Of a stretch of DNA of 64,000 nucleotides, positions 36,621-46,147 are shown piece after piece. How positions within the stretch are numbered: position 1 is the first letter of the stretch; each line of letters opens with the position of its first letter. Source of the DNA: Sphingobacterium griseoflavum (GTDB lineage Bacteria; Bacteroidota; Bacteroidia; Sphingobacteriales; Sphingobacteriaceae); the NCBI RefSeq assembly GCF_014653155.1, contig NZ_BNAF01000005.1, forward strand, positions 1 through 64,000. The letters run 5' to 3'. The translations under genes were made by a program, and so were the position numbers. The notes below the pieces were generated by a model that was not told where the DNA came from, made no database searches, and saw only the letters and a program-made list of their open reading frames with translations.

Positions 36621-37778
36621 ATGGACGAAAAAGAATTCAAAGATCTGCTTGATCGATATAGCAAAAATGCTTGTTCCGAGCACGAGGAGGCGCTTTTGGA
36701 AAGCTGGTATCTCCAAGAAGGCCGCAAGCGCACGCCGGGTGGTGCAGCTGATACTGATTTTGCAGGAGTGGAGCAGGAAATTTGGCATAAACTTTCTGTT
36801 CAGGCAGGCTGGCATAAGCCACAGGTGATCAAGCCGCGTTTCAGCATATTGCGTTGGGCGGCTGCGGCAAGCATTGTTTTCACACTAGCCCTAGGCTATT
36901 ATCTTTACAATGGCCGGCTTTCACATAAAGAAGGTATCGTCGGTCGGGAGCAATCCGAGGTGTTGCCGGGATCCAATAAAGCAACGCTTTACTTGGCTGA
37001 CGGCTCGGCCGTTGTGCTTGACGAGGGGGGAAGTGAGGAGTTGCTTGCACAGGCAGGTCTCCGTATTTCTAAGTTAGAAAGCGGCGAGCTACTTTACACC
37101 GTGTCGAGCGCGGAACAGCAAACAGGTAGTCCTACAGGCTTCCACAGCATAAAAACACCGCGGGGCGGGCAATATCAAGTTGTTCTAGCAGATGGTACAC
37201 GCGTATGGTTAAATGCAGCGTCGAGCATACGCTACCCGGTGGTGTTTACCGGAGACACCAGGGAGGTAGAGCTGGAAGGTGAGGCCTACTTTGATGTGGA
37301 AAAAGATCCATCGCGACGTTTTATCGTACGTACGGCAAAACAAGCGGTAGCTGTTTTGGGGACGGAATTCAATGTAAACGCCTATGCAGATGCGCCCACG
37401 GTAAAAACAACGCTTATCGAAGGAAGCGTAGCCTTATCTTCGTCCAAGGATGCCAGCCAGCCGGCGGTAACCCTAAAGCCGGGGCAACAAGCAACCCTCA
37501 GCGGACAGACATTTGTGGTTGCTGCCGTGGATGTAGAAGAATCGATCGCGTGGAAAAACGGCTATTTTTTCTTCGAAAAGGAAAAGCTAGCGACGGCGTT
37601 GCAGAAAATATCACGTTGGTATGATATCGATGTGGTTTACGAAGAACGGTTACCTGCTTTGGAAATCAATGGGTCGGTTTCTAGGTTTGATGACGTCGAA
37701 AAGGTATTGGAGGTGCTTCGTGTAGCGACAGGCAAACGTTTTGAGCTTGAGGGAAGGAGGCTGATCGTAGGAAAATAG
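36621..37778 (+). CDS. FecR-family anti-sigma factor
   Basis: A 385-residue single-span regulator: cytoplasmic N-terminus (MDEKEFKDLLDRYSKNACSEHEEALLESW), one membrane helix (LRWAAAASIVFTLALGYYLY), and the periplasmic FecR domain (KTPRGGQYQVVLADGTRVWLNAASSI, YFDVEKDPSRRFIV, VLGTEFNVNAYAD). The last part is DUF4974 (ISRWYDIDVVYEERLP, EVLRVATGKRFELEG), which contacts the STN domain of SusC. Together with the sigma factor and SusC it forms a cell-surface signalling chain. Confidence 0.93.
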   Translation: MDEKEFKDLLDRYSKNACSEHEEALLESWYLQEGRKRTPGGAADTDFAGVEQEIWHKLSVQAGWHKPQVIKPRFSILRWAAAASIVFTLALGYYLYNGRLSHKEGIVGREQSEVLPGSNKATLYLADGSAVVLDEGGSEELLAQAGLRISKLESGELLYTVSSAEQQTGSPTGFHSIKTPRGGQYQVVLADGTRVWLNAASSIRYPVVFTGDTREVELEGEAYFDVEKDPSRRFIVRTAKQAVAVLGTEFNVNAYADAPTVKTTLIEGSVALSSSKDASQPAVTLKPGQQATLSGQTFVVAAVDVEESIAWKNGYFFFEKEKLATALQKISRWYDIDVVYEERLPALEINGSVSRFDDVEKVLEVLRVATGKRFELEGRRLIVGK

Positions 37779-37791
37779 AAATGCGCAAAAG

Positions 37792-37881
37792 AATCGGAGG
37801 CGTTCCAGCGCCCCCGATTTAGAAACAGGCTTAACTAATCAAGTGATTAATTACTATAAACCCTTTTAACTAACCAAATGT
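37792..37881 (+). promoter_or_regulatory. SusC leader with hairpin
   Basis: AATCGGAGGCG pairs with CGCCCCCGATT (one mismatch, 6-nt loop), 14 nt after the FecR stop. Then TAATCA-AG-TGATTA (37836-37849) and TTTTAACTAACCAAATGT lead to the ATG. Hairpin followed by ACTAACCAA and ATGAAT also occurs at 2.45-2.66 kb. The hairpin may uncouple expression of the sigma/FecR genes from susCD. Confidence 0.6.
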
Positions 37882-40800
37882 ATGAATTTTACAGCTAAAT
37901 TCTTAGGCCAAATTATGTGTAGCCGAAAGAGAATCAAACCTGGTGTGATTATGAGATTATCTTTAACCGCGGTCTTGATGACCATTATGTTTTTGCAGAT
38001 AAGTATTGCTGCGGACGGGCAGAGCATCAGTCTTCACGAGCGGGATGCCAAGCTCAAGGATGTGTTGAAAAAAATAAGAACGCAATCGGGGATCAACTTT
38101 ATTTATGTCGGCGATGTCTTGGAACATAGCAAGCCCGTCAATATCGTGGCGCGTAAACGACCTGTTCAAGAAGTGTTGGAAGAAACGTTCAAAGACCAAC
38201 CCATCACTTATCGCCTAAAAAATGGCACCATTATCTTGCAACGCAAAACCGCTTCCGATCAGGCAGAGCGTGTGGAAATAAAGCTTGCCGATATTAAAGG
38301 GAAAGTGGTCGACGTAAACGGTGAGCCGTTAGCAGGAGCCAGTATCAAAGTGAAAGGCCAAGACATAAGCACAAGTACGGATGTAGATGGAAACTTTTCG
38401 TTGGCGGGTCTTCCACAGGCGGCCGTTCTTATTGTTTCGTATATCGGTTATGAAACGCAAGAGCTTGCAGCGATTAGCACAGCGCCGATGACAATTACTT
38501 TGGTCGCTTTGGATTCGGAGCTTGGCGAGGTGGTTGTCGTGGGATATGGGACGCAGAAAAAATCAGAGTTAATAGGTTCGGTCTCGCAAGTCAATGCCGA
38601 CCGGATCAACAACCGTACGGTTCCTTTGCTATCGCAGGCCTTAACAGGACAGATGCCCGGGGTGTCCGTCATTCAGCGTTCCGGCCAGCCGGGTGCTAGT
38701 GGCGGGACGATACGGGTTAGGGGAGTGACCTCCGTCAATGCATCTAACAATCCATTGGTTTTGATTGATGGTATTCCGGGTACGATGAACAACGTGGATC
38801 CCAATGATGTAGCCTCGATATCCGTGTTGAAAGATGCCTCGTCGGCAGCTATTTATGGTGCACGTGCGGCAAATGGTGTGGTGCTGGTTACGACAAAGAC
38901 AGGCGGACAGTTGGATCAATTGCGTGTGGCTTACAATGGATCTATAGGGCTGCAGCGACTTACGGCGACTCCCGAAATGGTCAATTCATGGGAATTTGCC
39001 CAAGCGTTGAACGAGGCACAGTCGGGTTCGTTCTCTCCCGAGGAAATCGAATTGTTTCGCAATGGTTCCGACCCGGACAATTATCCGAACGTCAACCATT
39101 TGGCTGCTATCCTCAAACCCTCAGCGTTACAGACAGCGCACAACGTTAATATTAGCAACAAGACAAAATCCGGACAATATGCGTTATCGCTGGGCTACCT
39201 CGATCAGGACGGTATACTGGAGAAAAATAATTTTAAACGGTATAATGTACGGCTAAACCTGGTATCCAATCTTTCCGACAAGCTCACATTGACTTCTCGG
39301 TTGTCCGCTGCTTTGGGAGATAATAACCAACCAACTGCCCCTGCGACCCTAGATATCGAAACGATGACAGACTTGATCGGACAGGCACTTCGCTTCCAGC
39401 CTCGCTATGCCATCCGATTAGGAAACGGAGACTATGGGCCGGGACACAACCAACAGGGGACGCCGTTGGCCTGGATGGAGAGTGGTTCTTTCTACCGGAG
39501 GCAAACAGCCGAGTTGGGGGCTAATTTGCGTTTGGATTGGAAGGTTATTGATGGCCTGCAACTTTCTGCTATTGGTGGGTATACCCAGGATACGGATCGA
39601 AACAGGCGTTTCCGCTCTACGCTCCGTATAAATGATAGCCGTACACTTGGCCCATCGACATTGGCTCAAAATAGCAACTATGAACGGTATAACACGGGCC
39701 AACTGTTGGCAGAGTATAACAAAGTATTTGGGGACCATAATGTCAGCATGCTGGCCGGTTATTCGTACGAATCATTCTATCGGGAATTAATGGGGGCTGC
39801 ACGCGTCGGTTTTGCGAGCAATGATCTGCCTCAATTGATCTTAGGCGGAGCAGATAACCAAAGAAATAGCGGTCGGGCGGATGCTTGGGCGTTGCAATCT
39901 TTTTTTGGACGGTTCAAGTATAATTATGCCAATCGTTATCTGTTGGAATCGGTAGTTCGGTACGATGGCTCTTCACGCTTCCCGCCAGCTCAAAAGTATG
40001 GCTTCTTTCCTTCATTGGCCATCGGTTGGAACCTCGCTGAGGAGTCGTTCTTGAAGGATAAATGGAGCGGGCTGGATGAGCTGCGACTGAAGGGGTCTTT
40101 CGGTATGCTGGGTAACCAAAATATTCTTCTCTCAGACGGCTCGATAAACTACTACCCGTATCAGGAAGTTTTAAACGCTGGTGCCGAACGGAATTATCCT
40201 TTCGGAGGCGCAATTCGAACGGGTGTCATGCGTTCTTTTGTGCCGGAAGTGATCATTTGGGAATCCACGCGTACGGTTGATGTCGGATTAGTGGCCAATT
40301 TGTGGAAGGGGTTACTGGGAATGGAGGTAGGGTATTTCAAAAAAAATACGTACAACCTGCTGATGAATCCAGGTGCGAGTGTTTCCAACGTATTGGGCTT
40401 TACGCCCGGAGCACAGAATTCAGGGCGCTCACAGAATGTAGGTTGGGAATTTAACGCGTCGCACCGATACCATATTGGGCAGGTGAACTATTCGCTATCA
40501 GGAAACCTCACCTTGCTGCAGAATAAAATGCTGGATTTAGGCGTGGGCAATGTAAACATGCCGAACGGTATGGTAGGAAATGGTTCATCATTATTTATCA
40601 ATCATCCGCTGGAGCTGTATTATGGTTACGTGGCAGACGGTCTTTTCGTGGACCAAGCGGATGTTAGTAATTGGCATGATCAAACGGCGATCAATGCCGA
40701 TCCGCAGCCGGGCGATATCCGCTATCGCGATATCAGTGGTCCTGATGGGGTGCCCGATGGTAAAGTGGACCCGATTTATGACCGTGTTGTGCTCGGCTCG

Positions 40801-41289
40801 CTTATTCCGAAATATAGTTTTGCCTTTAATTTGGGTGCGGACTATAAAGGCTTTGATCTAGCGGTTATGCTACAGGGCGTAGCTGGTGTCAGTGGATACC
40901 TCAATTCCAACGCTGGATTTGGGCTCAGCAATTCTGCGACGATACAGCGGTGGCAGTTTGACGAACGCTGGACGTCGGAAAACCCCGATCGGAATGCGGG
41001 CTACCCCCGTATGCAAATGGACTTCAATACCACGCCCAATGCCGTGACTTCTTCATTTTGGTTGTTGAACGGCCGTTATTTACGCCTGAAAAATGTACAG
41101 CTAGGCTATACACTGCCCAAAGATGCGGCCAACAAGATTGGGTTAGGAAATTTACGGATGTATGTGAACGGAGAGAATTTACATACTTGGAGTGGTTATC
41201 GTCCCGGCTGGGATCCCGAAATCAATACAGGGGGAGCGTACTATCCAATCCTGCAGAATTTTACATTTGGAGTGAACGTTAATTTCTAG
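37882..41289 (+). CDS. SusC/RagA-family TonB-dependent outer-membrane transporter with STN domain
   Basis: An 1135-residue outer-membrane barrel for TonB-driven glycan import. After the signal peptide an STN (secretin/TonB short N-terminal) domain lies at about residues 55-125 (HERDAKLKDVLKKIRTQSGINFIYVGD), which contacts FecR. A CarboxypepD_reg-like domain follows (IKGKVVDVNGEPLAGASIKVKG), then the TonB box region VVVVGYGTQKKSELIGSV, the plug (TGQMPGVSVIQRSGQPGASG, IRVRGVTS, ISVLKDASSAAIYGARAANGVVLVTTK) and the barrel, ending in NFTFGVNVNF with a terminal aromatic. It is followed 17 nt later by SusD. Confidence 0.97.
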   Translation: MNFTAKFLGQIMCSRKRIKPGVIMRLSLTAVLMTIMFLQISIAADGQSISLHERDAKLKDVLKKIRTQSGINFIYVGDVLEHSKPVNIVARKRPVQEVLEETFKDQPITYRLKNGTIILQRKTASDQAERVEIKLADIKGKVVDVNGEPLAGASIKVKGQDISTSTDVDGNFSLAGLPQAAVLIVSYIGYETQELAAISTAPMTITLVALDSELGEVVVVGYGTQKKSELIGSVSQVNADRINNRTVPLLSQALTGQMPGVSVIQRSGQPGASGGTIRVRGVTSVNASNNPLVLIDGIPGTMNNVDPNDVASISVLKDASSAAIYGARAANGVVLVTTKTGGQLDQLRVAYNGSIGLQRLTATPEMVNSWEFAQALNEAQSGSFSPEEIELFRNGSDPDNYPNVNHLAAILKPSALQTAHNVNISNKTKSGQYALSLGYLDQDGILEKNNFKRYNVRLNLVSNLSDKLTLTSRLSAALGDNNQPTAPATLDIETMTDLIGQALRFQPRYAIRLGNGDYGPGHNQQGTPLAWMESGSFYRRQTAELGANLRLDWKVIDGLQLSAIGGYTQDTDRNRRFRSTLRINDSRTLGPSTLAQNSNYERYNTGQLLAEYNKVFGDHNVSMLAGYSYESFYRELMGAARVGFASNDLPQLILGGADNQRNSGRADAWALQSFFGRFKYNYANRYLLESVVRYDGSSRFPPAQKYGFFPSLAIGWNLAEESFLKDKWSGLDELRLKGSFGMLGNQNILLSDGSINYYPYQEVLNAGAERNYPFGGAIRTGVMRSFVPEVIIWESTRTVDVGLVANLWKGLLGMEVGYFKKNTYNLLMNPGASVSNVLGFTPGAQNSGRSQNVGWEFNASHRYHIGQVNYSLSGNLTLLQNKMLDLGVGNVNMPNGMVGNGSSLFINHPLELYYGYVADGLFVDQADVSNWHDQTAINADPQPGDIRYRDISGPDGVPDGKVDPIYDRVVLGSLIPKYSFAFNLGADYKGFDLAVMLQGVAGVSGYLNSNAGFGLSNSATIQRWQFDERWTSENPDRNAGYPRMQMDFNTTPNAVTSSFWLLNGRYLRLKNVQLGYTLPKDAANKIGLGNLRMYVNGENLHTWSGYRPGWDPEINTGGAYYPILQNFTFGVNVNF

Positions 41290-41305
41290 TCTAAAAAACA
41301 GCACA

Positions 41306-42958
41306 ATGAAAAGTCGAATCGTACACGTGACAATTGCTCTGCTAGGCTTATTTGGCTTGGGGAGCTGCAACAAGAATATAGATCTTAATCCACTGAGTGA
41401 ATTTTCCAATGAAGCTTTTTGGATCAGTGAAGAAAATACATTGATGGCCTTGACAGCGATGTACCGGGCAGGGATGGTGATGCCCCTCAATGGAGGCGCT
41501 GAATTTTCGCCTAGCGACTGGTGGTCGTACAACGGTTTACTCTTTCTGGAGTTTGCAACAGACAACGCATACGACCGCCGTGGCGATAACGCCGCAAATA
41601 ATCGCATGACGAACGGTACCTTGGTATCGGATAACGCAGCTTTATTACAGTATTGGACAGCTAGCTACCGAAAAATAGCGATGGCCAACTTTTTTCTGGA
41701 GAATGTGGACAGGGCGCCCTTGAGCGAGGAGGTCAGTGCGCGCTTTAAAGCAGAAGCACGATTTATACGGGCATGCCAGTATTTCTATCTCGCTCAATTT
41801 TGGGGTTCGGTGCCTTTGGTGACGACTACATTAACCCCAGCTCAGGCGAACACGGTTACAAAAGCGGCGAAGTCAGCAATCGTTGACTTTGTGATTACGG
41901 AACTGCAGGAAAGTGCTGCCGCACTGCCCTTGCATGCCGCACTACCAGCCGCACAGCGGGGACGAGTGACCCGTCAGGCCGCATGGGCATTTTTGGGTCG
42001 TATGTTGCTCGCTGAACGACGCTTTGGAGAAGCCGCTGCCGTGTACAGCAATATCATCCAAGCAGGTGAAAATAGAATAGATCCTAATTACAGCAGCCTC
42101 TTTAATGGTACGAATGAAAGCAGCTCCGAACTGATTTTTGCCACGCAATATCTGCAAGGGATGGCCAGTAACGGGATGTTGCAGCACATTTACCCAGCAA
42201 CGTTGGGAGGTTGGCATCTACATTGCCCGTTGGGCAGTATGATGGAGGCTTATCAATTTGTCGATGGGACAGCGTTCTCCTACAACGATCCGCGCTACAA
42301 TGCACAGAACTTGGGTGCAAATCGCGACCCTCGGTTGAATATGAGCATTTTGTACAACGGCAACACCTTGAATGGGAGACGCTATGTTACGCATCCCGAT
42401 TCGACACTGTCGCCCGATCAATTGACGACTTCCAGACAGGCAACGCGGACAGGGTTTGGTCTGCGAAAATTTGCCGTTGAAAATTTTACCGGAAACCTGC
42501 AGGACGGTGGCGTTGATGTGCCGGTCATTCGCTATGCGGAGGTCTTGCTGAGCTATCTCGAGGCACGATTGGAAAATGGAGACGCCATTGATCAGACGTT
42601 GTTGAACAGCACCATTAATGCCGTTAGAGGACGGTCTTCTGTCAACATGCCGCCCGTGCAGGAAACCGATCCGGCAGCGCTGCGCGCAATCTTGCGAAAC
42701 GAACGGCGCGTTGAGTTGGCTTTTGAAGGCATACGTTATTGGGACTTATTAAGGTGGGGAACGATTGGACAGGTGTTAAACGGCGATTTTTACGGTGCGC
42801 CATATCCTGGAGCGACCAATGTGAGAAGAAAGCCGGGAACAGCAGTCCGAGACACCTACAGCCGTTGGTTTGTGACGTCCAAAGCGTTCCGTGTGGGGCA
42901 GGACGAGTTATGGCCTGTGCCACTTTCGGAAGTGAATATCAATCCCAATTTGCGATAA
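41306..42958 (+). CDS. SusD/RagB-family glycan-binding lipoprotein
   Basis: The surface lid of the SusC transporter. Lipobox GLGSC places the lipidated cysteine near residue 21; then DLNPLSEFSNEAFW, the typical N-terminal SusD stretch. A TPR-like body (ARFIRACQYFYLAQFWGSVPLV) and the C-terminal RNERRVELAFEGIRYWDLLRWGT motif are diagnostic. 550 residues is normal. The stop is followed one base later by the first sulfatase ATG, so the unit is a single operon. Confidence 0.97.
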   Translation: MKSRIVHVTIALLGLFGLGSCNKNIDLNPLSEFSNEAFWISEENTLMALTAMYRAGMVMPLNGGAEFSPSDWWSYNGLLFLEFATDNAYDRRGDNAANNRMTNGTLVSDNAALLQYWTASYRKIAMANFFLENVDRAPLSEEVSARFKAEARFIRACQYFYLAQFWGSVPLVTTTLTPAQANTVTKAAKSAIVDFVITELQESAAALPLHAALPAAQRGRVTRQAAWAFLGRMLLAERRFGEAAAVYSNIIQAGENRIDPNYSSLFNGTNESSSELIFATQYLQGMASNGMLQHIYPATLGGWHLHCPLGSMMEAYQFVDGTAFSYNDPRYNAQNLGANRDPRLNMSILYNGNTLNGRRYVTHPDSTLSPDQLTTSRQATRTGFGLRKFAVENFTGNLQDGGVDVPVIRYAEVLLSYLEARLENGDAIDQTLLNSTINAVRGRSSVNMPPVQETDPAALRAILRNERRVELAFEGIRYWDLLRWGTIGQVLNGDFYGAPYPGATNVRRKPGTAVRDTYSRWFVTSKAFRVGQDELWPVPLSEVNINPNLR

Positions 42959-42959
42959 T

Positions 42960-44480
42960 ATGAGAACTCATTTTATTTTTTTATCCATCCTGCTCTGTTT
43001 GAATGCGCTTGCGCAGCGTAAGCCGAATGTCATTCTGATTTACGCAGATGATCTTGGCTACGGCGACCTGAGCTGCTACGGCGCAGAAAAAATCAAAACA
43101 CCAAACATCGATAAACTGGCAAGTACAGGTTTGAGGCTGACGAACGGACATGCAACATCGGCGACATGCACGCCCTCACGCTACGCGTTGATGACTGGCG
43201 TTTACCCTTGGCGGAAAAAAGGCACAAGTATCTTGCCCGGTGATGCTGCTTTGATTGTTCCGACAGATCGAACGACACTGCCCAAGGTGTTCAAACAAGC
43301 TGGCTACAAGACCGCCGTTATCGGAAAATGGCACTTGGGTCTTGGCGAGACGTTGGAAAAAGATTGGAATAAGGAAATTAAACCCGGCCCCAATGAGACG
43401 GGCTTTGACTACGCTTTTATTTTTCCGGCGACGGCAGATCGTGTACCTACCGTCTTTATGCAGGATCATCAGGTTGTGGCGCTCGATCATAACGATCCCA
43501 TCGCCGTGGATTACAAAAAGAAGATAGGGGATGATCCAACCGGGGAGTCGCATCCCGAACTGCTCAAGATGAAAAGCTCGCCCGGTCAGGGACACAATAA
43601 TACGATTGTAAATGGCATCGGACGCATCGGTTATATGGCGGGCGGACACCTTGCCCGATGGGTAGATGAGGAGATCTCCTACACCTTTCTTGATCAAGCC
43701 AGCCACTTTATTGAAGCCAACAAAAAAGATCCGTTCTTTTTGTTCTTCGCCACGACCGAGCCACATGTGCCGCGTATGCCCGCTACCGTTTTTAAGGGTA
43801 AGAGCGGATTGGGCCCGCGTGGCGATGCGATCCTACAACTGGACTGGACGGTAGGGGAGATCATGAAGCGGCTGGAGGCCGCAGGCATTGCCGATAATAC
43901 CTTGCTGATATTTACGAGCGACAACGGGCCAGTCTTGGACGATGGGTATCAGGACGATGCGGTGGCACTGCTCCAAGGGCATACGCCTTGGGGACCATTG
44001 CGCGGTGGAAAGTACAGTGCTTTTGAAGCGGGGACTCGGATGCCTTTTATTATCAATTGGCCAAAAAAAATCAAGCCAGGTGTGTCCGATGCTCTAGTTT
44101 CACAAATAGACTTCCTCCGCAGTTTTTCAACGATGCTAAGCGGTAGAATTCCGGATATGGATGCTTCGGATAGCGAAAATATGCTGAACGCCTTTTTAGG
44201 GAAGGATAAAAGAGGACGCGCTAGTTTGGTCGTGCAGGGCGGTGCACTAGCGCTGCTGCATGGCGACTGGAAGTATATCTCACCGTCGGAAGGAGCTGCC
44301 TACAGCAAGCTTGTGGGGATTGAAACGGGTAACCTTCGACGGCCCCAGCTGTACAATCTACGGGACGATATCGCCGAGCAACATAATCTCGCCGACCAAT
44401 ATCCGGAACGCGTGAAGGAGATGGAAGCCCTATTGGAAAAAATAAAATTGGAAAATACGCATAACGCACAGTTGCGTTAG
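42960..44480 (+). CDS. Secreted S1-family sulfatase (CTPSR type)
   Basis: An exported arylsulfatase-like enzyme, 506 residues. Signal peptide (FIFLSILLCLNALAQ), metal-binding NVILIYADDLGYGDL, and the modification signature with Cys70 in TCTPSRYALMTG (C-x-P-S-R), which must be converted to formylglycine. Downstream IGKWHLG and SDNGP complete the active site. The substrate is not known. Only S1 family membership is certain by eye. It is the third gene of the susCD operon, with a 1-nt gap. No formylglycine-generating enzyme is in the window. Confidence 0.93.
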   Translation: MRTHFIFLSILLCLNALAQRKPNVILIYADDLGYGDLSCYGAEKIKTPNIDKLASTGLRLTNGHATSATCTPSRYALMTGVYPWRKKGTSILPGDAALIVPTDRTTLPKVFKQAGYKTAVIGKWHLGLGETLEKDWNKEIKPGPNETGFDYAFIFPATADRVPTVFMQDHQVVALDHNDPIAVDYKKKIGDDPTGESHPELLKMKSSPGQGHNNTIVNGIGRIGYMAGGHLARWVDEEISYTFLDQASHFIEANKKDPFFLFFATTEPHVPRMPATVFKGKSGLGPRGDAILQLDWTVGEIMKRLEAAGIADNTLLIFTSDNGPVLDDGYQDDAVALLQGHTPWGPLRGGKYSAFEAGTRMPFIINWPKKIKPGVSDALVSQIDFLRSFSTMLSGRIPDMDASDSENMLNAFLGKDKRGRASLVVQGGALALLHGDWKYISPSEGAAYSKLVGIETGNLRRPQLYNLRDDIAEQHNLADQYPERVKEMEALLEKIKLENTHNAQLR

Positions 44481-44602
44481 CCCTTCATGGAGATGCAGGT
44501 AGATTCGGGGCATCGCCAATTTTCGCTCCGTTTCTACCTTTGCTTAACCCAGCGAGGCTGATGGAACAGCTACATGACGTGCTTATGTTAATATGTTGAC
44601 TT

Positions 44603-46096
44603 ATGAAAGTTTGGAAAATCATCTATCAGATCGTTTTTTATCTTGCTGCTGGCTTACCACTTTGGGCACAGGAGCAGCCGATAAACGGGAAGCCCAATAT
44701 CATTTACATTTACGCCGATGATTTGGGCTATGCCGAGCTTGGTGCTTATGGCCAGCAACAAATCAAAACGCCACATTTGGACAGAATGGCTTCAGAAGGT
44801 ATGCGTTTCACCCAACATTACAGTGGTGCTCCCGTTTGCGCACCGTCCCGGTGTATGTTGATGACAGGTAAACATGCTGGACACGCCTATATCCGGGGCA
44901 ATTACCCGCTTGGGGGCGGGACGGATGAATCCGAAAGGGGCCAAATGCCGCTTCCTGAAGGTACGTATACGTTACCTAAAATGTTGCAAGAAGCTGGATA
45001 CGTTACCGGCATGAGCGGAAAGTGGGGATTAGGGATGCACAACACAACGGGTTCGCCTCTTCGGCAAGGTTTTGACTATTACTTTGGCTATTTGGATCAA
45101 CGGCAGGCCCACAGCCACTACCCGACACATTTGTGGGAGAATGATAGGGAGGTCCCGCTGAACAATACGTTTATTGAAGTACATAGGCCTTTAGATCCAA
45201 AGACGGCGACCAAAGCCGACTTTGAAAGCTTTAAAGGGGAAACCTTTGCTCCGGCGCTAATGACCGCCCGCGCTTTGGATTTTATCGATGCACACCAAAA
45301 AAGACCTTTTTTTCTATATTTGCCCTACACTTTGCCGCACGCTTCGTTGCAGGCTCCCGATGTTTATATAGATCGGTACAAAGACAAATTTGCGGATACT
45401 CCTTACTATGGGCAGGGTGGCTATGCCAGCACCCTGTACCCACGGGCTACATACGCCGCGATGATCAGCTTCTTGGACGATCAGGTCGGCCTTATTATGG
45501 ATAAAATCAAAGAGCTGGGCTTGGATGAAAATACGATAATCATGTTTTCCAGCGATAATGGAACGGCCTTTAACGGCGGTGTCGACTACAACTTTTTTCA
45601 AAGTGTTGGCGGTCTTCATGGCTTTAAAATGGATGTTTACGAAGGAGGCATCCGGGAGCCATTTTTGGTAAGGTGGCCTGGGAAAGTGGCACCAAACTCC
45701 ACCAGCGACCTTATTTCGGCACAGTATGATGTCATGGCAACCGTTGCTGAAGTAGTGGATGCTCGGTTGGCCAACACAGATGGCGTTTCATTGCTGCCGA
45801 CCTTGCTGGGAAACGACAGTAAGCAGCAGACGCGTAGCTTTCTTTATTGGGAGTACCCAGAAAAGGGTGGGCAGTTGGCTATTCGGATAGGGGACTGGAA
45901 AGGTGTGAAAGTTGATCTCAAAGAAAATCCGGGAAATCCTTGGATGCTATTCAACTTACAAACAGATCGAGGCGAAACGAAGGATGTTGCTCGTGAGCAT
46001 CCCGATCTGTTGAAAAAATTGGATGAGATAGTTGCCAGAGAACATCAGATGTCGCATTTGCGCGAGTGGAATTTTGTAGACAGCAAAAAACCGTAA
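44603..46096 (+). CDS. Secreted S1-family sulfatase (CAPSR type)
   Basis: A second exported sulfatase, 497 residues. The signal peptide ends at LWAQ; NIIYIYADDLGYAELGAYG is the metal site; Cys79 in PVCAPSRCMLMTGKHAGH is the expected formylglycine residue; FSSDNGT and SGKWGLGMH follow. It differs from the first sulfatase in the insert after the signature (HAYIRGNYPLGGG), so it probably cuts a different sulfate ester. A gap of 122 nt without other features lies between the two genes. Confidence 0.92.
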   Translation: MKVWKIIYQIVFYLAAGLPLWAQEQPINGKPNIIYIYADDLGYAELGAYGQQQIKTPHLDRMASEGMRFTQHYSGAPVCAPSRCMLMTGKHAGHAYIRGNYPLGGGTDESERGQMPLPEGTYTLPKMLQEAGYVTGMSGKWGLGMHNTTGSPLRQGFDYYFGYLDQRQAHSHYPTHLWENDREVPLNNTFIEVHRPLDPKTATKADFESFKGETFAPALMTARALDFIDAHQKRPFFLYLPYTLPHASLQAPDVYIDRYKDKFADTPYYGQGGYASTLYPRATYAAMISFLDDQVGLIMDKIKELGLDENTIIMFSSDNGTAFNGGVDYNFFQSVGGLHGFKMDVYEGGIREPFLVRWPGKVAPNSTSDLISAQYDVMATVAEVVDARLANTDGVSLLPTLLGNDSKQQTRSFLYWEYPEKGGQLAIRIGDWKGVKVDLKENPGNPWMLFNLQTDRGETKDVAREHPDLLKKLDEIVAREHQMSHLREWNFVDSKKP

Positions 46097-46147
46097 AGAT
46101 TAGACATATCGATACAACAGGGGGAGAGAACAAAGATTGGTCTGTTG

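Noticed and set aside
36531..36815. 94-codon minus-strand frame over the sigma/FecR junction
   Set aside because: Antisense to the FecR gene; no family resemblance.
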